Part shown: one piece after another, positions 25,954 through 35,656 of the stretch
How the letters are laid out: every line of letters begins with the position of its first letter
Numbering within the stretch: the stretch's first letter is position 1
DNA from: Streptomyces sp. NBC_00353
Lineage (GTDB): Bacteria > Actinomycetota > Actinomycetes > Streptomycetales > Streptomycetaceae
Direction of reading: 5' to 3'
Length of the DNA: 64,000 nucleotides
NCBI RefSeq assembly: GCF_036108815.1
Contig: NZ_CP107985.1
Coordinates: 620,001-684,000 of the forward strand
Translations under genes and position numbers: made by a program
Notes under the pieces: model-generated
Told to the model about the DNA's origin: nothing
Database searches by the model: none
What the model saw: only the letters and a program-made list of their open reading frames with translations

Positions 25954-28283
25954 TGACAGCCGCACCGCACACCTCCACCGCCCCCGGGCCCGCGGCGGAT
26001 CCCGCACACCGCCTCACGCTGCACAACGACTGGTCGCTGTGGCGGCTGGCCGCCCTGCGCAGCGCCGGCATGCCGATCTCATGGCTCGACAGGTTCGCGG
26101 TACCCGACTGCGCGGACGACGAATCCGACATCCGCAGCCGCGAGACCTCCGCAGCGGCAGTACGCTCTGTCGTCGCACAACCCGCCTTCCTCGAAGCTGT
26201 CACCTGGCAGAACCCGGCTCTCATCCGGAACTGGATGGGCCGCTTCGCCGCAGATCTCGCCGCAGACGGAGACGGACGCCTCTCCCGCAGAGACCAGCGC
26301 GAAGCCCTCGTCGCCTTCCTCGCACAGCGCTACTGCGCGAAGAACGAGACCATCGGCTTCTTCGGCCCCGTCGCCTGGGCACGGTTCGGCGACGACCACG
26401 CCGGTGTCCGCACGCGCGGCACGGCCGGGCTGCGCAGCCGCACCCTCTTCCGCGAGCACTGGGCCGTCGACGCGATCGCCCGTACCTTCGCGGAGCGGCC
26501 GGCCCTCCACACCCACCTGATCGCCCGGCGGCACCCGGCGTGCTCCTTCGACGGCGGAGTACTGCGCCGACCACGACGCCGACCGCAGCCTCTGAACCCC
26601 GACGAAGCCGCCCTGGCCGCTGTCCTTGACCGCCCGCGCCGGGTGGGTGAGCTGCTGAGCGCGTACGGACCTCCCGAATCGGCGCCGGCCGCCGCGCGGG
26701 CCCTGGAGCGGCTCGCGGCGACCGGAGCAGTCCTCATCGGATTGCCCGTCCCGGTCACCGATCAGCCGGAAGACGCACTGCGCGACCATCTCTCGCAGAT
26801 CCCGGACGAGAAGCTGCGCGACAGCCTGCTGGCCGAACTCGACCACCTCGACGAAGCCGTCGACGCCGTCGCGGCCATGGCGGGCGACCCGGTGGCGCTG
26901 CACGGCGCCCTGGACCGGCTCGGGGCAGAGTTCCGGTCCCTGACCGGAGTCGGCGATCAACGCGCCAAGCCCGATCGTGACCTCGGACGGTGCATCGTGT
27001 ACGAGGACTGCCGACGGGACCTCGACGTCGACATCGGCACGGACCTGATCGACGATCTCCGTGCCCCGCTCGGACTCCTCCTGGACACCGCCCGCTGGCT
27101 CGTGTGCGAGAACGGAGCCGAGCTCGAGCGGGACCTCGCGGCACGCGCGGAATCCCTGCATGCCGCCTCAGGACGGCCGGTAGCACTGTGCGACCTGGTG
27201 ATGGCCTCCGGAGATATCCTCAGCGGACTGCCCGGCAGCACGGTCTCGCGGGTCGCCGCCGACTTCCAGGCACGCTGGACGGAACTGCTCGCCACCGCCA
27301 CCGAATCCTCGGCGTCCTCGGTCCGGCTCACCACCGCGGCAACGGCCCCGCTGGTGCGCCTGCTGTTCCCTGCCGGCCCGGTCCGATGGCGCGCCGCCCG
27401 GCAGCACAGCCCGGACCTGATGCTCCGCGCACGCCCCGGCAGCCGTCCGCAATGGGTGCTCGGCGAGCTGCACCTCGCCGTCAACACGCTGGAGAACCGC
27501 GCCTTCGCCACCCAGGCCGACGATCGTGCGGAACTGCTCGCGGCAACCGCGGCCGACTTCCCGGACGGCCGCTTCGTGCCCGTGTACCCGGCCGCGTCAC
27601 CAGCGGTCACCTCACGCACCTACCCTCCGCTGGCCCTCGACCTTCCCGAGCTCTACCAGTACTGGTCCTGGACCGCGGACGAGGGGCATCCCTCGGGCAG
27701 GACCGTACTGCCCGGCGCAGGTCTGCTCGTCGAACAGGACGACACAAGCCGACTCCTCGTCCGCTCGGCCGACGGCACCTGGCGGGCGCCGCTCACCGAA
27801 GTGCTCGGCGAATTTTTCACCGCAGTCGTCGCGAACCAGTTCAGCATCCGGCCCCGAGCCGCCCACCAGCCCCGCCTGCTGCTCGACGACGTGGTCATCG
27901 CACGTGAGACCTGGCATCTGCCGGTGTCGGAGCTCCCCTACACCGTCGACAACGACTACCGTCATCGCGCGCTGCGCCGGCGACTGCAGGAGCTGGGCAT
28001 GCCGCGCTGGGTGTTCGCCCGGACCCCGGACCAGCCGAAGCCCTACCTCGTCGACCAGGACGCGCCGCTGTCCCTGCGCAACCTCGCACGGGGTCTGCGC
28101 CGGAGCGCCGCCTCCGACGCCTCCACCGCCGTCACCTTCACCGAGATGCTCCCTGCCACGGACGAGCTGTGGCTCGCCGGACCCGACGGCCAGCCGCACA
28201 CCAGCGAACTGCGCGTTGTCGTCCACGACGACGCCCAGGTCACGTCCCCGCTGACAACGCCAGATCGGACGGCATCCGCATGA
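25953..28283 (+). CDS. LanB-like dehydratase N-terminal domain protein
   Basis: 776 residues related to the N-terminal, glutamylation half of class I lantibiotic dehydratases (Lant_dehydr_N). Family-like segments are AQRYCAKNETIGFFGPVAW (about 125-143), WVLGELHLAVNTLENRAF and the C-terminal ELPYTVDNDYRHRALRRRL, followed by PRWVFARTP. The C-terminal elimination domain (SpaB_C type) is absent. Full LanB uses glutamyl-tRNA; the related PEARL group adds amino acids from aminoacyl-tRNA. The substrate here is unknown. Start: ATG at 25953 within TGATG, overlapping the PKS stop, and its own stop overlaps the next start (ATGA). This coupling implies a part in the same pathway. No LanC, precursor peptide or cyclase is visible. 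Confidence 0.8.
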   Translation: MTAAPHTSTAPGPAADPAHRLTLHNDWSLWRLAALRSAGMPISWLDRFAVPDCADDESDIRSRETSAAAVRSVVAQPAFLEAVTWQNPALIRNWMGRFAADLAADGDGRLSRRDQREALVAFLAQRYCAKNETIGFFGPVAWARFGDDHAGVRTRGTAGLRSRTLFREHWAVDAIARTFAERPALHTHLIARRHPACSFDGGVLRRPRRRPQPLNPDEAALAAVLDRPRRVGELLSAYGPPESAPAAARALERLAATGAVLIGLPVPVTDQPEDALRDHLSQIPDEKLRDSLLAELDHLDEAVDAVAAMAGDPVALHGALDRLGAEFRSLTGVGDQRAKPDRDLGRCIVYEDCRRDLDVDIGTDLIDDLRAPLGLLLDTARWLVCENGAELERDLAARAESLHAASGRPVALCDLVMASGDILSGLPGSTVSRVAADFQARWTELLATATESSASSVRLTTAATAPLVRLLFPAGPVRWRAARQHSPDLMLRARPGSRPQWVLGELHLAVNTLENRAFATQADDRAELLAATAADFPDGRFVPVYPAASPAVTSRTYPPLALDLPELYQYWSWTADEGHPSGRTVLPGAGLLVEQDDTSRLLVRSADGTWRAPLTEVLGEFFTAVVANQFSIRPRAAHQPRLLLDDVVIARETWHLPVSELPYTVDNDYRHRALRRRLQELGMPRWVFARTPDQPKPYLVDQDAPLSLRNLARGLRRSAASDASTAVTFTEMLPATDELWLAGPDGQPHTSELRVVVHDDAQVTSPLTTPDRTASA

Positions 28284-31216
28284 CCGCATTCTCGTCAGCC
28301 TGGTTCAGCGACGTGGTCAATCCGGACGGGGACGGACCTCTCGTGATCGCGCTGCCCTACGCCGGCGGTTCAGGGCGCGCGTTCCGCCAGCTGCACCAGT
28401 ACCTGCCCGGCGACAGTGTTCTGGTGATCGTCGACCTGCCGGGACACGGACCCCGGCTGTCCGAACCCTGCCTGCGCGATGCGGACGACGTCGTCACCGG
28501 GCTGCTCGGGGCGCTGGAAGAACTCCCGGCGGAACGGATCGTGCTCCTGGGGTACAGCATGGGCGGGTGGCTCGCCTACGAAGCGGCCGCACGACTCACC
28601 GACGCGGGAACTCCGCCCATGGGCCTCGTCGTGTGCGGCACACGCGCGCCCCAGACTGGGATCGGGCATCCGTCAGTCACGACGCATCCCCCCGGCCGGG
28701 CCTTCCTCCGCGCCGCCGTCGAGATGGGGCTCGCCGCCCCGGAGATGCTCGAGGTCCCGGGCATGGCCGATCTCTTCGCCGAGCCTCTGCACGCGGACTT
28801 CGCGGTGGTGCAGAGCTACCGCTACCGGCCGCGCCCCCCGCTCTCCGTACCGAACTGCGTCGTCGGCTTCGACTCCGACTGGCTGGTGCCCGAGCCGTCG
28901 CTCCGGGCCTGGGACGACGTGTGCACGCATCCGCTGCACCGCCGCGTCAAGGGCACCCATCTCGCACTGCACGAGGACGAGGCGGCGTTCGGCGCAGCGG
29001 TGGCGGCAGGAGTGGCGCACATCAGTGCCACCCATCCGCCGCAGCCGGTCACGACGGTCCAGACGGCCTCGGCTCGGCCATCCGACGAGGGGAACATCGC
29101 GGACCGGGCCGTCCCCGACGGCGTCACCGCAGTGGGCCTCGTAGCGCAGACTGCGCGGCAGACACCGGACGCACCGGCCGTCGTGGACAAGGACCGCGTC
29201 GTCTACACCTACCAGGATCTCCTGAAACTCTCGGCGCAGGTCGCCCGGCTTCTCCACGAGCACCGCATCGAAGCCGGCCACCATGTGGCGTTCATCGGAC
29301 GGCGCAATCCGGGATCCGTCGTCGCGATCCTCGGCACAGCCCTGGCGGGCGCCGCGTTCGTACCCATCAGCGACAAGTGGCCGCTCGAACGGACGGCGTA
29401 CGTCCTGCGCTCGACACGAGTGCGCTGCCTTCTCGGTTTCGCCGATGACCTGGCCCTGCTTGAGCAACTTGGTGCCGCCTGTCCCGATCTCACCGACGTC
29501 GTGCTCCTCGATGTCCCCACGGAATGCCCTCCGCAGCCACGTCCCACACGTCCGCCCACCGAACAGGCCACCACCGAAAGCGACTTCAAGGAGATCGCCG
29601 ACTGCGTCATCGCCGAAGAGCCGCGCACCGTACTGCAGATCGGTCTGGGGCAGGGCGAACTGCTGAAGCTTGTCGCACCTCATGTGGACCTGTTCACCGC
29701 CGTCGACGCGGACGACAACGCGATCCGCACGGCGACCGCGTGGGCCCAGGACCACGGCGTGTTCGCCGATCTCCAGGTCGGCCAACCGGAACGCCTCGAT
29801 GAGCTGGTGTCGACCACCGTCGACGTGGCCGTCCTGCCCGCAGGTCCCTCCCCAGCGCTGCTGAACGCCGTCACAGCCGTCGTCCGGCCCGGCGGTGCCG
29901 TACTCCTGCCGGGTCCCGCACCGCACGAACCCGGCCCCGCCTGGGCGGTACGGCCCCCGACGCAGGGCAGTCACACGACCGTGCTGCGCCGGACAGACCT
30001 GCCACCGGACACAGCGGACCGGCCCGCCCAGCGCGTGCACACCAGATGGCACCTCGCCCGGCAGCCCGATTCCCCGCCACCCGTCTCGGCCGGTCCGGGC
30101 GACGTCGCCTACGTGATCTACACCTCCGGCTCCACCGGCCACCCCAAGGGCGTCGCGGTCAGCAACAGCGCACTGCTCAACACACTCTCGGGCTCCGCCG
30201 AACAGTTCGCCGTCCAAGCCGACGACAAACTTCTGCAAGTGACGTCATTCTGCTTCGACCTCTCCATCTTCGATGTCTTCGGGGTGCTGTCCGCAGGGGG
30301 CGTCCTGCGCATCGCCGACGACACCGAACTCGCCGAACCCCGAGTGCTCGCACGGGTGTTGCTTGACGAGGAGATAACCGTGTGGAACTCGGCACCCTCG
30401 ATGTTCGCCTGGCTCCTCCCGTTCCTCACCGGCAGCGACGCGCCACGTGAGCAGCGAACGTCCCTGCGCCTGATGTTGCTCGCCGGCGACTGGATCCCTG
30501 TGTCCATGCCCGACGAAACCCGTGAGGTCTTTCCCAAAGTGCGGATCGTCAATCTGGGCGGCGCCACCGAGACCGCAGTCTGGTCGTGCTTCTACGAGAT
30601 CGACTCCGTGGACCCGGAGTGGCCGAGCATTCCCTACGGGCGCCCGCTGAAGGGCTCGCACTACTACATCCTCGACGAGCAGCGACAACCCGTCGCGCTC
30701 GACGAAGTCGGCCAGATCTACGCGGCTGGGGACTCGCTCGCTCTCGGATACCACGGCGATCCCGCACAGACCGCGCGGAGCTTCGTCCCCGACCCGTTCC
30801 GGCCCGGGCAGCGCATGTACGCCAGTGGTGACCGCGGCCGCTGGCGGGCGGACGGGGAGATGCAGTTGCTGGGCCGGATCGACCACCAGGTGAAGATCCG
30901 CGGATACCGCGTCGAGCTCGAGGAGATCGAGGCCGTGATGGCCAGTGCGCAGAATGTTCGATCGGCCGTCATCGTCACCTGCGACCGCGGCGGGAACCGG
31001 ACGCTCGCCGGCTTCTACACCTGCCGCGGATCCGGAACAACCAGCGCCGAGATGCGCGAGCTGCTGGCATCCCATCTCCCGCCTTACATGATCCCGAGCC
31101 ATCTCGGTCGCCTGGACACATTCCCCCTCACCACCAACGGCAAGGTGGACCGGGCCGCGCTGGCACAGCTCGTGCTCCAGGCCGGTCCGACCACCTCCAC
31201 CGGAGGGCAGCAGTGA
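28280..31216 (+). CDS. NRPS, N-terminal TE fused to A domain with MT-like insertion
   Basis: 978 residues. Residues 1-250: thioesterase, Ser about 93 in LLGYSMGG, Asp in GFDSDW, His in KGTHLALHE. Residues 290-970: adenylation domain with YTSGSTGHPKG (about 615), FDLSIFD, YASGDRG, KIRGYRVELEE and NGKVDR. Between A2 and A3 (about 440-545) is an insertion containing VLQIGLGQGELL, similar to motif I of SAM methyltransferases but otherwise weak, so it may be inactive. Eye alignment to GrsA positions gives D-L-F-N-L-A-L-V-W, close to cysteine codes (DLYNLSLIW). There is no carrier domain; the next protein begins with one. The ATG overlaps the LanB-like stop (ATGA). Confidence 0.92.
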   Translation: MTAFSSAWFSDVVNPDGDGPLVIALPYAGGSGRAFRQLHQYLPGDSVLVIVDLPGHGPRLSEPCLRDADDVVTGLLGALEELPAERIVLLGYSMGGWLAYEAAARLTDAGTPPMGLVVCGTRAPQTGIGHPSVTTHPPGRAFLRAAVEMGLAAPEMLEVPGMADLFAEPLHADFAVVQSYRYRPRPPLSVPNCVVGFDSDWLVPEPSLRAWDDVCTHPLHRRVKGTHLALHEDEAAFGAAVAAGVAHISATHPPQPVTTVQTASARPSDEGNIADRAVPDGVTAVGLVAQTARQTPDAPAVVDKDRVVYTYQDLLKLSAQVARLLHEHRIEAGHHVAFIGRRNPGSVVAILGTALAGAAFVPISDKWPLERTAYVLRSTRVRCLLGFADDLALLEQLGAACPDLTDVVLLDVPTECPPQPRPTRPPTEQATTESDFKEIADCVIAEEPRTVLQIGLGQGELLKLVAPHVDLFTAVDADDNAIRTATAWAQDHGVFADLQVGQPERLDELVSTTVDVAVLPAGPSPALLNAVTAVVRPGGAVLLPGPAPHEPGPAWAVRPPTQGSHTTVLRRTDLPPDTADRPAQRVHTRWHLARQPDSPPPVSAGPGDVAYVIYTSGSTGHPKGVAVSNSALLNTLSGSAEQFAVQADDKLLQVTSFCFDLSIFDVFGVLSAGGVLRIADDTELAEPRVLARVLLDEEITVWNSAPSMFAWLLPFLTGSDAPREQRTSLRLMLLAGDWIPVSMPDETREVFPKVRIVNLGGATETAVWSCFYEIDSVDPEWPSIPYGRPLKGSHYYILDEQRQPVALDEVGQIYAAGDSLALGYHGDPAQTARSFVPDPFRPGQRMYASGDRGRWRADGEMQLLGRIDHQVKIRGYRVELEEIEAVMASAQNVRSAVIVTCDRGGNRTLAGFYTCRGSGTTSAEMRELLASHLPPYMIPSHLGRLDTFPLTTNGKVDRAALAQLVLQAGPTTSTGGQQ

Positions 31217-34200
31217 CCGCCCCCGACAGCGGTCTCCCCCGCCGACTGCACGACATCTGGACCGACCTGCTCGGCGACTCCGACCCAGATGCCGGATTCC
31301 TCGAAGCCGGCGGACACTCGGTGCTGGCGGCCAGGCTCATCGCCCGTATCGGCGCCGAGCTCGATGCCACACTCAGCCTCGCCACCCTCATCAGGGACAA
31401 CCCTTCGTTCCATGACCTCGTCGCGTTTGTCGAGCGGGCCAGGCACGATCCCTCCCCTGCCGGCCCACGTCCCGCCGCCCCGGAGTCAACCGCCGACAAC
31501 CACCCGGAACCGGCGCCCATCTCTCCCGCCATGCGCAGAATCTGGACGTGGCACCAACTCCACCCGGACTCCCCCGCCTACAACGTCGTGCGGGTCCTCA
31601 CGCTCGACGCCCAGGTGCAACCCGCGACGCTGCGCGCCGCCCTGGCGGACCTCGCCGACCGTCATGACGCCTTGCGCTGCCGCGTCGTCGAACCCGCACC
31701 CGCCCGCGCCGAGATCGTCATCGACGAGGCAGTCTCCGTACCTCTCGTGATCGACGTCGTACACGGCACGTCACACGACGACGTGGCCGACCAGGTCGAC
31801 ACCGCACTGCGCCGGACCGCCGACCGGCCGATCCCACTCGACACCGCACCGCTGTGGCGGTGCGGACTCGTCTGGTCACCCGCCACCGGGCGCACCTGGA
31901 TCGCCCTGGTGATGCACCACCTCATCAGCGACCTGCGCTCCTCGGACATCGTGCTCAACGACCTGGCGATCGCCTACGCCGCACGCCAGGACGGAGCCGC
32001 ACCGCAGTGGCCGCGCCCGGCCCCCGGTCTCCTCCCCCACCTCCGCCGCCAGGCCGGCCACGCCGACTCCGCACAGTGGAAGGCCGACCTCGACTGGTGG
32101 GGTCAGCGGCTGGCCGCCCGCGCCCGCACCCCGCTGCCCGGGCCTGCACCACTCGCAGCCGGACCTGACGAGCACCGGGCCACCACCCACACCGTCGACC
32201 TGCCGGCCCGAGCCGGCCACGCGGTGGACTCGATGGTGCGCGGCGCCGGAATCACACCGGCGGTCTTCTTCCTGACCATCGCCACCACGATTCTCGCGTC
32301 ACGCTCCGGAGGCGACCCGGGTGTGGTCGGCGTGCCGAGCCTCCGGGTGGCGGAGCCCTCGGACGAACAGACCGTTTCCTTCCTCCTCGACACATTGCTG
32401 CTGGACCCCGGCGATCCCGCCGCAGACAAGCGCACCGTCGTCGAGGCCTGCGCGGCGACACGCCTCACGCTCCTAGACGCCGTGGACCACGCGACGCCCA
32501 CCTACGACGAGATCCTCGACCGCCTGCAGCTCCCGCGCACGTCCCGCAGTCCACTCATCCGCCTCTGGTTCAACGACCTCACCGGGGCAGCTCCACCAGC
32601 GCGGTTCGCCAACCATGCGAGCACGGAACACGACCTCGCGCCCGGGTGGGCACTGTTCGACCTCAGCCTGTACGTCATACGCACCGCCGACGGCTACCGC
32701 CTGCACCTCGCCGCCCCGCAGCGATCAGCACACCACGATGTTGCCGATCTCACCGATCTCGCGGAGCAGGTGGCACGGGTCTGCTCAGCCGCCGCAGCCG
32801 ACCCGCAGCGCCAACTCGTCGGCCTCCTGCCGCCGGCGCGGAACGGCGGACACAGCACCACACCACCCGCCCCCGGTCACGCGCCGTCGACGGTCGAACT
32901 CCTCACCCGTACAGCAGGCGAACAGCCCACCGCCCCGGCTCTCGACACCGACGACGGAGTCGTCGACCGGCGCACACTCGACCACGCCGTCACCGCCCGC
33001 GCCGCCCAGGTGCTGGCAACGGCTGAAGCCGGAGACCTCGTCGCCCTGCCCGCTCGACGGGACCGTCTCTTCATCGAGCGGCTGCTCGCCTGTCTGCGCG
33101 CCAAGGTCACCCCCGTACTGATCGATGCCGCGTGGCCGAAGGCACGCCGCGACGCAGCGGCTCTGGGCAGCCGCGCCTCCCATGCCTTCCCCGACGACGA
33201 CGGCCCTCTGCAAGCCCTTCCTGCCCCGCCCCGGCAGGCGCACGACCTTCCCGCGCCGGCACATGTGCTCTTCACCTCCGGCACGACCGCCGACCCACTC
33301 CCGGTACTCATACCGACACCTGTCACCGACGCCGCGATCGCCGACCTCGCGGCCTGGCTCGGAGTAGGCAGCGACGACCGCATCGCCCTGCTCAGCGGAC
33401 CGGCTCACGACCCTGCCCTGCGCGACATCGGCCTCGCGGTCCGGACGGGAGCATGCCTCTGCCTGCCCGCGCCGAGTGAGCAGGCCGACCTCACCAGGCT
33501 TGCCCAGTGGCTGCACACCCAGCGGATCAGCGTCCTCAGCGCGACCCCGACCCTGCTGACCCTGGCCTTCGGCTCGGCTCAGGGCACCCAACGCCTCCCC
33601 CACCTGCGCCTCGTCATCTGCGGGGGCGCCCCGCTCACCACCGCGACGGCGGCACTGATCAGGTCGCGAGCACCGAAAGCCGTCATCATCAACGGCTACG
33701 GATGCGTCGAGACCCCGCAACTGGTGGTCACACACCGCCTCGATCCCGACGACCCGCTCCCCGACACCTCACACGTACCCATCGGTCGTCCGCTGCCTGG
33801 CAGGAGGGTCGAGCTCCTCACCACGGACGGGCGCCGATGCACCGACGGAGAACGCGGTGAACTCTGGGTCGGCGAACCGTGGATCGCGTCCGGATACCTC
33901 ACCGATGCACCCGAGCGGTTCGTCACCGGCTCCCGCCGGCTGGTGCGCACCGGCGACCTCGCGCAGCGGGACTCGACCGGGCTGCTCCACCTGGTCGGTC
34001 GCCTCGATCGGCAGGTTCTGGTCAATTCCCACCGTGTCCTGCTCGACGAGGTCGAGGCAGCGGCACGCGGCTGCCCCGGGGTCGCGGACGCGGTGGCCGA
34101 ACTCGTCGGCGACGAAGACCACCAGGCGCTGCGGCTGTGGGTACAGCCCCTGGCTGCGGAGTCGCGTCCGCAGGAGGCGGCCGTGCGCACGCATCTCACC

Positions 34201-34689
34201 GAAGTGCTCGCTGCGCCGGCCCTTCCCGCCACGATCACGTTCGTCGACCGGCTTGACCTGTCCGCGAATCTCAAGCCCGCTGCCCCAGGCGCGGGAGCAC
34301 ACACCGCGCCTTCCCCCGGGTCCTCTACGTCACTCGACGCCCGGCTCCAAGACACCGCCGCGGCGGTACTCGGCCACCCCGTCTCCACCACGACCAACTT
34401 CTTCGACGCCGGCTTCACCTCGATCACGCTGCTGCAGTTCGGGGCAGAACTGAGCACCGTCCTCGGCCGACGGGTGGAACCGCTCTGGCTGTTCCAGCAC
34501 CCGAACCTGCGGGCGCTCGCTGCGGCTCTCGGCCTCACCGCCCACCCCCTTACCGGGGCCGACGGCGCCCGTCACGGCACTCCGCCACCTCACAACCCCA
34601 GCGGGCCCGGCCACCAGGAGAGCCGCGAGCGTCTGCGTGACGCCCGGCGCCGGGCCAGGCAGCAGACCCGCACGTCCACGGACCAGTGA
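31213..34689 (+). CDS. NRPS, PCP-C-A-PCP
   Basis: 1158 residues. PCP at the N terminus (FLEAGGHSVLAAR, Ser about 36), condensation domain (MHHLISDLRSS about 235, an HHxxxDxxS site and not a heterocyclisation DxxxxD), A domain (about 560-1030) and terminal PCP (FFDAGFTSITLL, Ser about 1069). The A domain is atypical: TSGTTADPLPVL lacks the PKG part, and HDPALRDIGL replaces the usual FDxS region. RTGDLAQRD and a late Lys in SANLKPAAPG are present, so activity is possible but the substrate cannot be predicted. No TE follows. The basic tail (after about 1105) is unexplained. GTG start with GGAGGG upstream, overlapping the previous stop (GTGA). Confidence 0.92.
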   Translation: MTAPDSGLPRRLHDIWTDLLGDSDPDAGFLEAGGHSVLAARLIARIGAELDATLSLATLIRDNPSFHDLVAFVERARHDPSPAGPRPAAPESTADNHPEPAPISPAMRRIWTWHQLHPDSPAYNVVRVLTLDAQVQPATLRAALADLADRHDALRCRVVEPAPARAEIVIDEAVSVPLVIDVVHGTSHDDVADQVDTALRRTADRPIPLDTAPLWRCGLVWSPATGRTWIALVMHHLISDLRSSDIVLNDLAIAYAARQDGAAPQWPRPAPGLLPHLRRQAGHADSAQWKADLDWWGQRLAARARTPLPGPAPLAAGPDEHRATTHTVDLPARAGHAVDSMVRGAGITPAVFFLTIATTILASRSGGDPGVVGVPSLRVAEPSDEQTVSFLLDTLLLDPGDPAADKRTVVEACAATRLTLLDAVDHATPTYDEILDRLQLPRTSRSPLIRLWFNDLTGAAPPARFANHASTEHDLAPGWALFDLSLYVIRTADGYRLHLAAPQRSAHHDVADLTDLAEQVARVCSAAAADPQRQLVGLLPPARNGGHSTTPPAPGHAPSTVELLTRTAGEQPTAPALDTDDGVVDRRTLDHAVTARAAQVLATAEAGDLVALPARRDRLFIERLLACLRAKVTPVLIDAAWPKARRDAAALGSRASHAFPDDDGPLQALPAPPRQAHDLPAPAHVLFTSGTTADPLPVLIPTPVTDAAIADLAAWLGVGSDDRIALLSGPAHDPALRDIGLAVRTGACLCLPAPSEQADLTRLAQWLHTQRISVLSATPTLLTLAFGSAQGTQRLPHLRLVICGGAPLTTATAALIRSRAPKAVIINGYGCVETPQLVVTHRLDPDDPLPDTSHVPIGRPLPGRRVELLTTDGRRCTDGERGELWVGEPWIASGYLTDAPERFVTGSRRLVRTGDLAQRDSTGLLHLVGRLDRQVLVNSHRVLLDEVEAAARGCPGVADAVAELVGDEDHQALRLWVQPLAAESRPQEAAVRTHLTEVLAAPALPATITFVDRLDLSANLKPAAPGAGAHTAPSPGSSTSLDARLQDTAAAVLGHPVSTTTNFFDAGFTSITLLQFGAELSTVLGRRVEPLWLFQHPNLRALAAALGLTAHPLTGADGARHGTPPPHNPSGPGHQESRERLRDARRRARQQTRTSTDQ

Positions 34690-34742
34690 ACCGCCCCATC
34701 GGCCAAGACACCTCGTGAAGGCCGGAGGGCAGGCTAGGGAGG

Positions 34743-35468
34743 ATGGATCAGGTGACGCTCAGACCCGGCAATCTGGCGGAGATCGCAGTATCCGGCCGGC
34801 CGGCACCAGGGCCGCTGCCCCCAACCGGTCCGGCGCTGTGGGAAATAGTGCCGGAGGCCTGGCGCACCGATGTCTCCGAGTTGGCCACTGAGGTACTCGA
34901 CGCCAGGGAGCGAGAGCGGGCCGCGGCATTCCGGTTTCCGGAAGATCGGGAGGCGTACGTGGTCGCGCATGTGGGGCTGCGGCTGCTGCTGGGCGCATAC
35001 CTGAACACACCAGTCGGTTCCGTGGCGCTGGAGCGGCGACCCTGTCCCGTCTGCGGCGGGCCGCATGGTCGACCAGCGGTGCCAGGTGACGAGGTCCACT
35101 TCTCCCTCTCGCACACCAGAGGGCAGGTGCTCTTCGCGTTCGCTCTCGCGCCGGTGGGGGCGGATGTGGAGCAAGTCCCCTCGGCGTCCCGGGTGGATCC
35201 GGTGGTCCGGACTCTGCACCCGGAGGAGCAGAGGGAACTGGCGGCACTACCTGCGCAGGCGCGGGCCGAGGCCTTCGGCCGAGTGTGGGTGCGCAAGGAA
35301 GCCTTCTTCAAAGGGCTTGGTACAGGGCTTTCCCGCGGGCTCGAGCAGGACTACGTCGGCGTGCTGCCACGCGGTGCGATACAGCCGCCCGGTTGGGAGA
35401 TCAGGGATGTGGCCGTGGGGCATGGCTTCCAGGCCGCGGTCGCTGTGCAGCAAGTCAGGACACGGTAG
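34743..35468 (+). CDS. Sfp-type 4'-phosphopantetheinyl transferase
   Basis: 241 residues of the Sfp/broad-range PPTase family: HFSLSHTRGQ, PVGADVEQV (the usual GVDVE with Ala for Val) and GRVWVRKEAFFKGLGTGL. It transfers phosphopantetheine from CoA to the Ser of the PCP and ACP domains in the cluster, converting them to the holo form. A CPVCGGPHGRP segment is also typical of actinomycete members. ATG preceded by AGGGAGG. It starts 54 bases after the last NRPS gene, so it is probably co-transcribed as the final gene of the rightward operon. Confidence 0.93.
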   Translation: MDQVTLRPGNLAEIAVSGRPAPGPLPPTGPALWEIVPEAWRTDVSELATEVLDARERERAAAFRFPEDREAYVVAHVGLRLLLGAYLNTPVGSVALERRPCPVCGGPHGRPAVPGDEVHFSLSHTRGQVLFAFALAPVGADVEQVPSASRVDPVVRTLHPEEQRELAALPAQARAEAFGRVWVRKEAFFKGLGTGLSRGLEQDYVGVLPRGAIQPPGWEIRDVAVGHGFQAAVAVQQVRTR

Positions 35469-35484
35469 GCCACGAAGAGCGTCT

Positions 35485-35649
35485 TCATACGGCGGCCTCG
35501 CCGGGGCGGGCGAGTCGGCGGACGCACGGCTGGCAGCAGTAGAACGGGGCGTCCCCCTGCTCCAGGCTCTGTACGGGGCCGAGCCACAGAACGGGTACGT
35601 CGGGCTCGTCGCAGCGCCAGCAGTGGCCGGTTATCCACGTCCGGTGCAC
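35485..35649 (-). CDS. small Cys-rich (zinc-ribbon-like) protein
   Basis: About 54 residues. It carries CWRCDEPDVPVLWLG and FYCCQPCVRRL, that is, a CxxC pair followed by a CCxxC group about 30 residues later, an arrangement that suggests a zinc ribbon. Function unknown. The GTG at 35649 was chosen because the Cys-containing part follows and the upstream gene ends just before. It is the third gene behind an anti-sigma-type ATPase and converges with the PPTase gene. Confidence 0.6.
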   Translation of the reverse strand: MHRTWITGHCWRCDEPDVPVLWLGPVQSLEQGDAPFYCCQPCVRRLARPGEAAV

Positions 35650-35656
35650 AGCTCGG

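Noticed and set aside
25953..28283. A complete lanthipeptide system
   Set aside because: No LanC cyclase, elimination domain, leader-type precursor peptide or RiPP protease was found in the window.
28280..34689. Heterocyclisation (Cy) domain expected beside a cysteine-like A domain
   Set aside because: The nearby C domain has HHLISDLRS, an ordinary condensation site; no DxxxxD motif was found.
35351..35638. Alternative minus-strand frame over the Cys-rich mini-protein
   Set aside because: Arg/Pro-rich composition typical of a shadow; the frame with paired cysteines is preferred.
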